Positions 52,101 through 62,919 of a DNA stretch of 64,000 nt are shown here, piece after piece; the stretch's first letter is position 1, and every line of letters begins with the position of its first letter. Below the pieces are notes generated by a model. The model made no database searches. It was not told the DNA's origin and was given only the letters and a program-made list of their open reading frames with translations. The DNA comes from Gymnothorax reevesii (Eukaryota > Chordata > Actinopteri > Anguilliformes > Muraenidae), in contig CM056573.1 of the NCBI GenBank assembly GCA_029721435.1, positions 6,919,001-6,983,000 on the forward strand, given 5' to 3'. The position numbers and the translations under genes are program-made.

Positions 52101-55100
52101 GCTAGGTTTTCCACAGCATTTGACTTTGACATCTTACACCATTGGGCAACTAACGTTGCCCACAGTGCTGAAAGGATTAATAATGGTTCAGGCGGTGTTC
52201 AGTAGTGTTTTTAAATCCCTAGTGGGTCCTTTTGTGGCCATTGTCAGGTCTATTTTGAACTTCTTGTTCTTTTGTTTTCTTCCTGTTCCTGCAGGGCAAA
52301 TGGATTTCGTAATTTCATGCAGTTGGTGCAAGAATGGGTCGGCCGCAAACGGACAGTCAGAAGTGATTTCTTTAAGCAACTGCTGACGCTAGAGCTGCAA
52401 CCTCAGAGACATTCTCTGCAAGTCCTCTCACGACTTCAGCAATTAGACCTAACAACATTTTCGTTTTTAATGTTTTAGCACACAAACCGGGGAATGCACA
52501 ATTAAAATTCAGAGGATTTAGAAAGGGAATTTACAGGTCAGCTCTAGAGCAGCTTGACAAAACATAGAATAACAGCAAATCACATGAGGTAACCCATGAC
52601 CTGTTTTTGCTCATATTTCCCGATCTTTAGTTCACGTTTGTTCTGGGATATTGAAGTGAATTTAGCAGACTCCCAAGAACACATAATAAGCATTTTGGCA
52701 TCAGACATGCAGAGTACAATTTTGAATGAAATGTTAAGTTAGGACATTGTTAAATCAGCCATGATATTGCCATATAGGTTCCACGGTCAGTAGTCTATTT
52801 CTTTAAATGTTGACATCAATTAAGTTTTGCAAGAAAACTGCTCTTCACACTAGCTGGCTGACATACAAACAGCTCACCTGCCATGAATGTCATCCCATGT
52901 TCCCATGAAAAAAAAACTGTGTCCTTCCTTATTTATTGTTGGTTTTTTTTTTTTTAATTATTTTTCCCTCTATAAAGCACTCTGTGCACTCGTGCTGTGA
53001 AGAGCGCTATATAAATAAAGTTTACTTACTTACTTCCTGGCTGATCTATTCTAGCAGTTACCTTCTTATACCGCACTTGGAACTTCTCGGCAGATTCCGC
53101 TACTCTTAATCAAGCGTCGGATGTGTGACAGAAAGTTCATATGCTGCTCCGCGTGACATTTTCTTTGCCGGAAGACTTATTTACGATTTACGCAGTTGTG
53201 TTAATCTGCACATTACATCGCCACCTAAAAATGGAGGCAAAACTGAACTCCCCAAAATTTATGTTTGGCGGCGCTTCTTCGTGTCTTAACTCAAGAGGCA
53301 ACATAATGTTTTCACCATTTTGACATCGAACCCAGCACTGCTGCCACTGGACGCCACCAAGCTTATCCAGAAAAAAACATCCGGCAAACAGCTTCAGCAG
53401 TCACACATCCGAGGTTAGATAAGGAATGATTCGGCCGAGGTTTGCCGAGTGCTTATACCCTGGTAAAACAGGAAGTGAAGTAATGACAGTTCCTTAAAAC
53501 ATAGATTAACTGGTAACACTTTACAATAAGGGTACAACAATTAACATTAATGAACATTAGTTCATTAACTATCAGTTAATTAGAAGGTAACTTATGCATT
53601 AGAGAGCTGAATAAGCATTACGTAACCATAATTGAACATTTATTAATTTTCTGTGTATCCCTTATTGTGAAGTTGAAGTTGTGAAGTTGTGTATCCCCTA
53701 TGTAGCACTTCAAACTATTAAACCATATTTTAGAAATTAATGCCTTAGTTGATGTGAACGTCATTTGTAAATGATTACCAGGTGCATTAATTATATGTCA
53801 ATTACCTGTTAGTGAATTCTAGTTATTGCATTAACTAACGTTAATTGTTCTACCCTTATTGTAAAGTGTTACCGATTAACTTAATTGAAGTTCATTCTGG
53901 TTTATATTTGGAAGATGTAATTTACATTTATATTCACTGGAATCATTGCAAAAAATTGGAGGAAATCGGTTTTTTACTGAATTGACCAGTACATTTCAGT
54001 TAGTTCAAATGAAATATTCATAAATTGCAGTATCTCTGACATGTTGTCAATTTGAGGCTTTCTCTACAATACTATGATTGAATTTTTATTGTTTTTCAGC
54101 GCATTTCCAGTCAAAGGAGTGAATAAATTCTGGAGCCCACTATATTGCTTACCCTTATGGGACTGGTCTCTCCCAGGATAAAAGCGCCAGATCTCAACCG
54201 GCTTGAACCCCTACGGAATTTCTACACTGAGATATCACGACAACACTCTACGCCATCATCATAAAAGCACCAATTTAGGGAATATTTTTTGGAAGAATGG
54301 AGTTCCACCCCTCCTAAAGAGTACCAGAGACTTGGTAGAATCCACCTTAAGGTGCACTGAAGCTGTTCTAGCAGCCTGGGCCAGTAAAATCACTTACTAA
54401 AACGTGATATATCCGCTTTTCCTTTAGTATTTCGCCTGTCTGCAGGTCACTTCCTGGATGAATTTTCAGAATACGAATCAAGTTGAACTGTTTTATTTCT
54501 CTCATAGAGAAACAAGTGAAACCATTCAGGCCTCCAAGTCAGGACCCCCAAAGCTCTAACTGATCTAAAAAAGCACTGCGAGATTTCACCTTGACGCCCT
54601 CGATGCGGAAGCCGAGAGTGTGGGTGGAGCTGAGGGACTCCCTCCACTGCATGTAGCGGGGCTTAGTAACAGCTTTCTGATTGTGCTCCTCAGGTGTAGG
54701 GGCCTCGCTGTCCAACTCCAGCATCTTGTCATACATGTCCTTACGCAGCTTTGGTCTCTCCCTGGCACGAACCAGCTCCTCCTCCAGGTATGTCCTGTAG
54801 GGGGCAATATAGGCAAAAACGCTGCAGCATAAAACTGAGATAGTGAGGACATAATATTGGACAGCAGGGTCAAATAGACCTGGTTTTGTTCACTGTCATT
54901 ACACTGTGGTTGCTGTGTGTTTACATTATATGTGTTCCATGGACGCTCAAGTACCACAGGTTTGATTTGAATTCATTATTCACTGCAATAGCGGGCTAAT
55001 ATGGTCACAATGGAAGTGAGAGAGTAAGTCACGAACCTATCATACTCAATATTTCTAGAACGGTACTAGTCATAACCTTCTAACTTTTCATATTAACAGG

Positions 55101-58100
55101 TGTAGTGAAACAATGAGCTGATTAAAATTTGATTGAATCTGCGAAGTTGGATCATACAAAATTAATGTGCAATTTTACCGCAGCGCATTACTGGGTTCTG
55201 TATGAGACTGCATGGTGTGTCTATCAATTAGCTTAATAACCAAGCTAGCTAGCGAATTAATAAAATTAATAGCGATTCAGCCTAAATCTGATACAGGCTC
55301 AATTTTCCAAATAGTTATGCTAGCGATGTTTGTTTTGTGTTTCTGACTCAGTTGAGGTGTACTCCACCTATATTTCATGCCTATAGTGGCCAGCTAGCTA
55401 GCTACACAGCTACATGAAAACCATGGTGTTGAGCGGCCCATTTTAGCTCTGTTGCTAGCAAGCTGGCTACTGTAGATGACAAATTATGCTGGTGGGGTAG
55501 GAATAATTTAGGCATTACCCTTACTAGCTAGCTACATTCTCTGAACAGATCCAGAGTTAACAAGCGGCACTTCAGCCTCATTGCATCATACTTAATATGA
55601 AAAAAGACAATGCCTCGCAGGGTCTTGTACAAAGTTGTACTGTGCTTGTATTTATAACTGCATGAGTTCTAATCTGCCCATATCAATTTTTTAATGAAAT
55701 ATTCTGAGATAGTATCATATTGACTACTTCAATTAATAGTAGCCAAGGAATTCACATTTACAATTGCAACAATGACAAGCGTATTTTCTTTTATTATGGC
55801 AATTAATAATGCATAAAATCAGCATCAAGAACCTTGCGTCAAGGTTGCACTTGAATTTTCTTGTATAAAGTAGCATAGAAATGTTCACTTTTTTTCTTGA
55901 CCTCTACAGATCGCTCTGTTCCGAAACTCGTTGTTGGCTTCACCACTTACACATGCTGTCGTTTGGCAAGATGGTCTTCTACCTTGCTTTGGGCTAAATT
56001 ATTTCCAAATTAATGACTGTAATGCGCATGATTAATGTAGACGGATATGATGGTTCCTGTTGGGACAGGATGAACAGGAGAATCTGCTGGAGAGCATAAC
56101 ATTAGGGCCTAACACTAAACCTACAGCCAATCTCATGAATGATGCATTTGGTTTTCCATTGATGTCAATATTTTCCTAAGCAGATACATTAAGCTGGTGA
56201 GAAACATTGGCTGCCAGCCAATCTGCTCATCTGCCTGACTTCACAAACAACAGACCGGCATCTAAGCTTGTATTCCCTGTACAGTAACCTCCACTAATAT
56301 TGGCATCTTTGGTAAAAGTGAAACAGGCTGTGACAAAAGCATGATTGCTGTTAATCCTCCTATTCTGTCATTTGAAAATATAAACAAAAATCCAACCTTG
56401 AATTTAAAGAATACAGATATTTTTTTCCCCGAAAACGTGTGCCCCAATCATTGGCTCCAAGAAAAATTCTTCAAGAAAAATTAAGTTGAAGTATCTTCCT
56501 ATTTTTTAAGTTCATCATAATGCTTAAGAAAACATAAATTAGTCATCCGAGATCTCCTGTTTTCCAGGGGTATAAATACGAGATGATATATGGCCAATGT
56601 CTCGTTGTCATCCATCACAATGATTAAAGCAAAAGCTTATTGATGTGCAACAGATTGTTGAACTTAACAAATGAATTTAACAAATCTGAAAATGGCTATC
56701 GTAAAATGGAGCTTTGAACTAAATTCTGATAGGCCACGGAGAAAAGCTTCCTTAATATAGATGTGCAGCTTCTACCCACAGGAGAGAATGCATTTGACTG
56801 TTATCTGACTTTGATGTCACATGACTGCTTGGAGGGTAATATGCTGGCTTAATCAATCTTGCCATCTTAGGAGGCTGCTCCTTGGCACGCTAGCTCAACA
56901 ACCCTCCTCCACCCCAGCGCCACCTGTCTTTTATTGCTTTCATTGATCATGTTCTCGTATGACAAAATACCGCTCAATAACAATGTCTCTTCCTTCTGAG
57001 GTCATTGCTGCTGTCGGCTCTGTTCTACGGAGGTGGGGTTGGTTGCAGCTCCCTGCCTTCGGTTCCACGCTTGGAAGGGCAGGGATCTGTCAGAACAGAG
57101 CCGTATCGCCAAACCCAATATATGCCTGTATGTCTGTGTGCTTTCAATAAACCTTCTTTTTTGACAAAGTGATCTGATTAGAAATTGCAAATAAAAATCT
57201 GAAAATACCCATTTTGAATGTCAAGGAAATAATTAAGAAGTTCAAAGTATATGCCAAAGTTAAAAATCTACAAGGAAGAGGACATTTTCCTATTCTGACA
57301 GTCAGCACTTTAAGTGGGATGTTTCAAATTGCAAAGGAAAGTCCAATGATTAAAGTTGTAGAATGACAGAGATAATTACTATCAGGAACAAATTAGTCTC
57401 CAAAATTATGATCAGATGGCATCTACAAAACAACAAACTGATTGAGAGGATTGCCAAGAAAAAGATTCCATTACCATCAAAAAAATGAATGTACCCATCT
57501 AGAGTTTGTCAAAGAGGAGAAACAACAGGGGTGGATTTTGGTTTAAATCGGTGCAGCCTGCAGAGCTAGTTATGGTAGATAAATTGAGACATGCCCACAT
57601 TGCCATAAACACTTTCATACATATCACACACTGCTCTGGCCCTGTGATAGGTGGGCTATATAAGCTTCTCTCCTGCTCTGCCTACAAGGCATAACATGAC
57701 TCTGCCCGGTGCTGTGCTGCATCGCTCTCTGCTGCTGCTAATTAACATTCCTGTGCACTCTGAATCTCCACCCATTGCGAAGGGGAAATATCCTGTAACT
57801 CCCCGCCTACATCTTCTCCGGCTTAGTAAACCTCAGTGTGTATCAGGGTCAGAGCCTAGAAGGCACTCTATTGTTGAGTCAATTTGTTACTGCAGCTAGT
57901 GACGGTTTACACGAGTTAGCAGACAGAAATGCAGATATCCATTCCCTGAAGAACCCCATCCCAACTGTGAAATATGGTGGTTGATCTTTGATGTTCAGGC
58001 TGTTTTTCATCCAGAGGCCCCGAGCAACTCATTACGATTCATGGCATCACGCGGTCCATCCAGTATCAGTAAATGTGTAATGAAAATCTGACAGCCTCTG

Positions 58101-61100
58101 CCAGACACCTTAAAGTGAGCTGTGGTTAGATTTGTTTCAACAGGAAAATGATCCCAAACATGCATCAAAATCACCATTGATGGCTGACCAGCGACAGAAT
58201 CAAGGTTTTGCCATGACCTTTCCAGTCCACTGACCACAATCCAATAGAAAATCTATCAGATAAGCTGAAAAACATTAACCTTGAAATTTGAAGGCTCCGG
58301 AGAGTTTTGGTGCAAAGAAATTGCCCAATATCCCCTGCCACATCTTACGTAACTTCTTTACACACCACTGAAGACGACTCAGAGCTTTTATCGAGGCCAA
58401 GGACGCTGACATCTCGACCTCAGGTCCAAATCCAGCCCTGGTTTTCTTTCCTCTCGGGTGATCAAATAAACAATCAGCAATGCTGATTGGCCAGACTGCC
58501 GTCGCACCCAACAACCAGCAAACGTGAGGGTGAAAAACAAGCCATTCTTGGTCCTCAATGATCATGATTTGAGTAATAGGAATCTCAGCAAAGGGAGGCT
58601 GTGCACAGTATTAACTAGATGAAGGGGATCCAGTATTGTTGTGCACATATTCTGGAGAATAATATTTATTTCATGATGATAATGTTTTTTTCTTCCAATA
58701 ATTCTATATATATTAAAGGCTTTATTTTGGCCAATATTTTGAATTCAATATCTAGTGGTTTTGTTCACCAAGGGTGCCATTATTAGTGGAGAGCACTGTA
58801 TGTGTATTTGATTGAGTTTGTGTGCGTAACGGACTGTATGTGCAGTCAGCGAAGTAAGGCCCTGTCCTGAGTAGGTGGGGGGGGTTCGAGGGGTGGTTCA
58901 GAGGAAGTGGTGGGTGGGTGGGTGGAAGGGGGGGGGGGGTTATTGCGTGCGGGTTGTCAACCCCGCTCACAGTAGCAGGAAGTAATCATGAAACTACTGA
59001 CAGAGCAGGTGTCCGCTCGCGATAAAAAACACAGGAGATCCTCTGCCTGTGACACAGATTGCTACGCAGTCACTCGTCTCTCTCTCAGCCTCTTCTTTTT
59101 TTCTCTCTCGCTCTCATTTCCTCTACAGCGATACACATTGTCCTCATTTGTCTTACCTCTGCCAGGAAGTAATACGTTTTCATTGGCGTTTGTTACTTGC
59201 CGAAATCGATATGAGTCGGTTGCGTTAGTCGTCTGTTTGTTAGTAACACGATTTTTTACCCTTTGCATATCGTTTATGTTCATGAAACTTCACCATATGA
59301 TAGAGGAGGTTTGTCGCCAGAAGCCTATAGTTTTTTATTCCCTAGGTCAAAGGTCAAGGTCAAGGTCACAAAAACAATAAAAACACATTTTGGTTCATAA
59401 GTTTGTCACTATTACAGCTAGAGACTTGAAACCAACTTCATTCAGTTCATTCTGTTTCAGAGATCTGCAGATGATTCCGGCAAGTCGTCAATCTATGAAT
59501 GACCTTTTATTTGTTTCTTCCTTTGTTCGCTAATTTCTTAATTCGTTCCTTCAGTCGTTCATCAGTTAATGGGATATCTCAAAAAGAAATGGAAGTATGT
59601 CGATTAAATTTTGAGTGTTAATAGATATTTTGCTAAGGAGGAAGTGATTAAATTTTGGGAAGGATCCAACATATTTTGGATCCTGGAGCAGAGAGAATTT
59701 TCATGTGTGTAAACGCACTGTTGAGTCTCTTTTAACAATATATGATCCATCCATCAGCAAACTGCAAAACGGTAGAGGTAACGCGCTCTCCAAGTGCCTC
59801 CTTGTTTCTGTATTTGCATCGTTTCTGTCTGCAAAAGATTGATGAAAGCGAATATAGCAGTGAGCAGGCACAGATTTTTTCTGTACCTTTTGGTGTTCAC
59901 CGCTTTCTAGAGACTTGCCTGAAAATACTTTCCCAAAATCAGTTCTCAAAATACTGAGCAAAAGACCTCCTCTCCTCCTCATGATTTTGAGAATGATAAA
60001 GTTTGAGATGGTGGGCAGTACTTGGGAGCCAGTCCAGGTCCAGTGCCCTCAGTCCACTCCACAGCTTACCTCATGCCCATCTTGCAGTCCATCACGCTGG
60101 GCTCGTCAAAGTTCGCCAGCAGGTCTGTGAGGAGCAGGAAGCTCTCGCCATCCTGTTCCACCACCCCGTGGAACCCTGGGACGAAGGGCTGCAGAGAGTC
60201 GCCGTTCAGACGCTCAAAACACAGCCTCTCGTTCTCTGACAGCTTCTTAAGAATAGTGCCCTCGTCTCCCGCCTTGAAGCTCCCTGCGAACAGGCAACAC
60301 AAACCACACACTCAGGCCCAGCGGCAATGAAGTTCGGCCAACAAACTCCAGCACACATGACAGAAAATAGGAGTCAGACCAACTGTGTGTGGAGAGCTAC
60401 ACTACAGGTCATAAGTTTGGAAGCAGGGCTAATACAGGTCAAAAATTTGGAAGCCACTTCAAGTTTCTGCTCACAATGCCTTTCTTAAAAACCAGTATGA
60501 AATCTATGGATTTTGGGATTTATTTCCAGCATGATTAGACCCTTCTTTCATTGATATGCACCATATCAATACCATTGCCAACAGCAATCCGGTGGGCATT
60601 AGGACCATGGGCCTAGTGATACGGGCCAGATAATTTGAGTAAAAATGTATTCTGATAAGTGACTCTTTATATAAGAATCATGTTTATTTTGTTGCAAAGT
60701 ATGCCAATGAAACTATGATCTTCATTTGTACAAATTTGATCTTGCCTCCAAACCTTTGGCCTGTAGTGTATGTTTCTCCATGTTACAAACTGGGGTGTCT
60801 GAGTTCAGTCTAAATATTTGATTTGAATCTCACCATTGAAATCATTTGATGCTCCCGTCTAGGAAATTCATTACCCATTAAAATAGTAAAACCAGTGCAG
60901 TGTTCACCGGCTGCAATAGTCACAATTCCAGATTACATGCCAAAGTAAGCATCTAGTTGAAGTGCTAAATAAATAAAGTCACCATTTGATTGTCAGCAGA
61001 ACACAAGCGAGTTCAAACTCAGAGATCAGTGGATGGACATCATTCCTGTGTCAACTACTGCCTGTCTGCAGGCAAACAGGGAAGCAGTAGGACTGGAACA

Positions 61101-62279
61101 GGTAACGATTAAGAACATCATAGAAAGGATATAAACTATAGACCAAGATGAACTGACATCAGCCAGAGACTTTCCTTCGGCTTAGGGGAAAATATTTCGG
61201 AATCGAGTTCAGTTCTTGGGGGCTGGTTGGACAGTCTAGCGCCAGATTCTGTGTAGTACAGCCGCTGAGTCAGAGTCGTCCACTAAGCGTGTTTGATTCA
61301 GCGATGCATCCTGCTCTTCATTCATACATAAAGCATTTCTCTGCTGTCTTGATTGATCGACTTCCTCGCTTTATGTAGTGGTTGACATTGACTTGAATGG
61401 CGGAATGTCTCTCAAGACAACCCAGATGTGGCATTGTGGTCACTAGAGGTAAATCTGTTTGGCAATGGCTCAATGCATAGTTTTTGTGGTGTTGCAATAT
61501 AAGGCAGGAGAAATCTGCCCCACTGCGACAGAAACAGAAGACCTTTGCAAACCTGTAGTGGGGGGAGCTACATGACTGTGAAAAATTTAATTTTAATTTT
61601 AATTTTAATTATAATCTGGGTTAAGATGTTTACTTTTTGTTTTCCACATTTGGTGTTGTAGAAGATTAAAAGTATATTTGAAATTCCAAATGCTGATTTA
61701 AAAATCATTTGATAAATGAAGTTTTATAATTTATTTTAAACAGCTGATATAGATATTATAGTCTGGACAGAGCGCTGAGGTCAGCATCATCATGGCTGTC
61801 TGCAGTTACTTGGAGGGACAGACTCAAGTGAGACAGTCAGTCTGCAGAAGAACGATGGCAAGTTCTCCGCTCCGATTGGAACAAGCAAGAAGCCAATCAT
61901 CTTATAAAACTGTAGGACAACAGGACTGTGTCTCACATTTTTTTAGGCAAAGGGTAGTCATGCCAAATATTGGTTTGATTTAGTTTAAAACTTTTGCACT
62001 GTCCCGTAGCTGTTGCTAAAACACAGCTCATGTTGATAACAGGTTTAAGAGCGAATGCACAGCCTGAAGATCTGCAGTGAGGGCCTCGGGGCTCTCTAAT
62101 CTTCAGGCCAGAATGTCCTTATTGAGAACATGGGGCGATTCCAAATTTTGGGTTCAGATCTGTTCGAAGCGGGACGTCACACCTTTGTGTCCGGCGAGCT
62201 GGACCCAGGAGAGGCGTTTGCGCTGCGCGTTCACGAAAGGCCAGTGGACGACGGTCTTCAGTTTCCACCAGGGCCGTGC
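48937..62279 (-). CDS. itpka: Inositol-trisphosphate 3-kinase A, catalytic part (6 exons; 5' end outside window)
   Basis: Six minus-strand exons join in perfect phase to 894 bases, 297 residues plus stop. The enzyme phosphorylates Ins(1,4,5)P3 to Ins(1,3,4,5)P4 with ATP, lowering IP3 and so tuning calcium release. Visible parts in order: calmodulin-binding amphipathic segment ([17 protein letters not shown]), the family motif PSVMDCKMG (PxxxDxKxG), [19 protein letters not shown] and LGFRIEG of the inositol-binding lobe, [14 protein letters not shown], and [13 protein letters not shown], whose Asp binds metal. ITPKA rather than B or C fits [10 protein letters not shown], the CNTDF segment and the ltk neighbour. 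Human ITPKA is about 461 residues, so the N-terminal F-actin-binding exon (roughly 160 residues) is missing here, presumably beyond base 64000. 5'-partial. Confidence 0.92.
49206..49419. mobile_element. MITE with CATTCTCATC ends, copy 2, in itpka last intron
   Basis: Close to 43925-44162 in its ends (ACATTCTCATCCCGACTTGG) and its GGGTTAAGGGTTAGGGGGTA centre, with the inner AGCGTCACTATATGG arm better kept than in copy 1. Lies in the last itpka intron next to the acceptor. Confidence 0.78.
49846..49917 (-). CDS. itpka: itpka exon: C-lobe helix
   Basis: 24 codons, [20 protein letters not shown] then KRHE, leading straight into the next exon's VIGSSLLF. Donor GTAAGT, acceptor TTTTGTAG. Confidence 0.95.
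50938..51254 (+). repeat. Solo-LTR-like repeat, copy A (itpka intron)
   Basis: About 320 bases shared with 56815-57166: TCACATGA-type start, CACCCCAGCTCCACCTG, GCTGTAGGCTCTGTTCTG, TCGCCAAACTCAATGTGTGC, an AATAAA signal and a TTTTGACGA end. The poly(A) signal close to the end and TGTCA..TGACA-like edges suggest a retroelement LTR, but no target duplication or internal region is visible. Confidence 0.5.
51432..51533 (-). CDS. itpka: itpka exon: kinase C-lobe
   Basis: 34 codons, [20 protein letters not shown] then FIDFVGG. DGxCxTDFK is characteristic of the ITPKA/ITPKB family. Confidence 0.95.
51959..52176. mobile_element. TTAA-flanked hairpin MITE, copy 3, with 17-base C run at the tip
   Basis: Same family as 16314-16518 and 40741-40940, here inverted. 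Right flank TTAA (52177-52180), left flank GTAA (one change). Arms GTTATCCTGAGC..AAACCTATCATGTGGCAACT and AGTTGCCACATGCTAGGTTT pair. The hairpin apex has grown to 17 C (52051-52067), replacing the short CTCCC/GGGAG of the other copies. In an itpka intron. Confidence 0.8.
52975..53030 (+). repeat. SINE/LINE 3' tail
   Basis: AAGCACTCTGTGCACTCGTGCTGTGAAGAGCGCTATATAAATAAAG is the common fish retroposon 3' end, followed by a short (ACTT)n tail. Only the tail is left. Confidence 0.6.
53512..53873. mobile_element. DNA element with GGTAACACTTTACAATAAGG ends and perfect 8-base duplication
   Basis: 362 bases with ends GGTAACACTTTACAATAAGG and its inverse, and inner inverted AATTAACATTAATGAAC-type repeats, flanked by an exact GATTAACT on both sides (53504-53511 and 53874-53881). 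The perfect duplication shows a clean and not very old insertion in an itpka intron. 8 bases suits hAT-type integration; no transposase inside. Confidence 0.85.
54165..54395 (+). pseudogene. Remnant of Tc1/mariner-type transposase C-terminus
   Basis: Plus-strand text reads A-P-D-L-N-x-L-E-P-L-x-N-F then, past a stop, [15 protein letters not shown], the order PDLNPIE..W followed by EEW..IPP..xxL found at the end of Tc1-type transposases. Frames are broken and no inverted ends were seen. Ends just upstream of an itpka exon. Confidence 0.45.
54590..54794 (-). CDS. itpka: itpka exon: inositol-binding region
   Basis: [20 protein letters not shown], then [20 protein letters not shown] and [13 protein letters not shown]. 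These helices form the IP3-binding lobe in ITPKs. Acceptor CCCCCTACAG, donor GTGAAA. Confidence 0.96.
54796..56281 (-). other. Part of large itpka intron, no element recognised
   Basis: About 1.5 kb of AT-rich intron; CTAGCTAGC words near 55240-55530 are the only visible local pattern. Confidence 0.5.
56815..57166 (+). repeat. Solo-LTR-like repeat, copy B, inside the Tc1 element
   Basis: Second copy of 50938-51254. Edges TGTCACATGA and TTTTTTGACA form a 5-base TGTCA/TGACA inversion, with AATAAA 20 bases before the end, as in an LTR with its poly(A) signal. No clear target duplication (TTTGA against AAGTG). Insertion into the Tc1 copy dates it as younger than that element. Confidence 0.5.
57505..57900 (+). 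other. Unassigned insert-like stretch inside the degenerate Tc1 element
   Basis: Sequence between two transposase-derived blocks that does not look like the family's own interior; GC-richer, with a 62-codon and an 82-codon ORF without domains. It may be another insertion. Confidence 0.3.
58860..58941. repeat. G-rich low-complexity tract in itpka intron
   Basis: GTAGGTGGGGGGGGTT, (GTGG)n and an 11-G run within 80 bases. G-quadruplex formation is possible on the plus strand, i.e. the non-template side for a minus-strand gene is the C-rich one. Confidence 0.6.
58990..60069 (-). other. itpka intron segment, nothing recognised
   Basis: Contains CT-rich runs (59085-59130) and AAGGTCAAGGTCAAGGTCAC near 59345-59370, three tandem AGGTCA-type half sites as bound by nuclear receptors; otherwise no gene or element. 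Confidence 0.4.
60070..60283 (-). CDS. itpka: itpka exon: N-lobe and PxxxDxKxG motif
   Basis: 71 residues from [18 protein letters not shown] to [14 protein letters not shown]. Contains the ATP-lobe strands (GTILKK) and the catalytic PSVMDCKMG motif whose Asp and Lys are essential in this family. Confidence 0.96.
60395..60768. mobile_element. Small non-autonomous Tc1-like element (CTACAGGTCATAAGTTTGG ends)
   Basis: Left end ACACTACAGGTCATAAGTTTGG and right end CCAAACCTTTGGCCTGTAGTGTA are inverted, each meeting a TA. A partial second copy of the left end (ACAGGTCAAAAATTTGG) follows at 60434. No transposase remains. Confidence 0.65.
61583..61611 (+). repeat. (ATTTTA)n short tandem repeat
   Basis: Four units of TTTAAT/ATTTTA in an itpka intron. 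Confidence 0.85.
62183..62279 (-). CDS. itpka: itpka exon (calmodulin-binding segment), first seen in window
   Basis: 32 codons plus one base: [20 protein letters not shown] then SWVQLAGHK. Trp/Lys-rich amphipathic helix typical of the ITPK calmodulin site. Acceptor CATGCAG, donor GTGTGA. Starts in phase 0, so an upstream exon must end in phase 0. Confidence 0.92.
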
Positions 62280-62919
62280 CTGCATGGGAGGGGTGGGGGG
62301 GAGGGAGGGATCGCACACACACGTTATGTGTATCCAGCAGCGGAGTGAGAGCAGCAGGTGTGTTTTCTGAGCAAACACCCCGTGCACCACGTCTGTTTCC
62401 TTTCAGGGCGGAAAAACAGGCCGACAGAAGCCGTGCGGTCACACACCAGCGCTTCACTAGCTGCCCTTGGCGCTTTGCATGAGCTGGTTCCCCTGCGCCG
62501 TGGTCCCTCAGGGGCGTGGCCAGGGCCTTCTGCTCTGGTAAACCCTGAGTGCTTAACACGATGCGTGTGGTGTGTGTGTGTGTGTGTGTGTGTGAGCACC
62601 ACAGGATTTTAGAAATAATGAGAGAAATGCAGATAACAAGGCTAACCACAGCACCACAGTGCCGCTCTAAATATGCAATGAACAGATGCAAAGAGCAATA
62701 ATTAATTCAATAACTTGTTTTTTTTTTAAGGAAAAAGAACTAATGGAAATATGAAGAGTTTGTTTCCAAAACGCAATAAATCCATTTTATTCATTTTGAG
62801 TAAATCAGCTTTTTTCGACATTGGCGCCTATTGCATTTTATAGAAAAACACAAACTATGACCGTGAGAAAATACACCTTACGGTATGAATTTCTAAAAAC
62901 TGTTTTTTTGTACCATGCG
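62280..62919 (-). other. itpka upstream intron, no exon identified
   Basis: Minus-strand ORFs of 78-190 codons cross the exon at 62183-62279 and the TG repeat, but show no feature of the ITPKA N-terminus. I find no credible actin-binding exon here. Confidence 0.5.
62570..62594 (+). repeat. (TG)n microsatellite
   Basis: About 12 TG units, upstream (on the minus strand) of the first visible itpka exon. Confidence 0.95.

Larger units (their letters stand above)
56282..58798 (+). mobile_element. Degenerate Tc1 element in itpka intron, split by younger insertion(s)
   Basis: Terminal repeats CAGTAACCTCCACTAATATTGG and the inverse of CATTATTAGTGGAGAGCACTG, each next to TA. Inside are decayed plus-strand transposase pieces: 57220-57480 (HTH/linker region ending in a G-x-P-R-K-R-like motif), 57945-58010 (YGG..LMF.G motif) and 58135-58250 ([14 protein letters not shown] second catalytic segment, then a broken PxDxNPIE-like block). 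The normal ~1.6 kb length is stretched to 2.5 kb by the LTR-like insert at 56815-57166 and probably by another at about 57505-57900. Confidence 0.72.
60284..62182 (-). other. itpka intron, mostly featureless
   Basis: About 1.9 kb. Near 60395-60760 the words CTACAGGTCATAAGTTTGGAAGC and CCTCCAAACCTTTGGCCTGTAGTGTA are inverted, the ends of a common fish Tc1-like element of about 370 bases without coding content. An (ATTTTA)n run lies at 61583-61611. No exon seen. Confidence 0.5.

Noticed and set aside
62119..62691. 190-codon minus-strand ORF
   Set aside because: It runs through the TG repeat and covers the itpka exon in the wrong frame; the exon's own frame matches the ITPKA calmodulin-binding segment.
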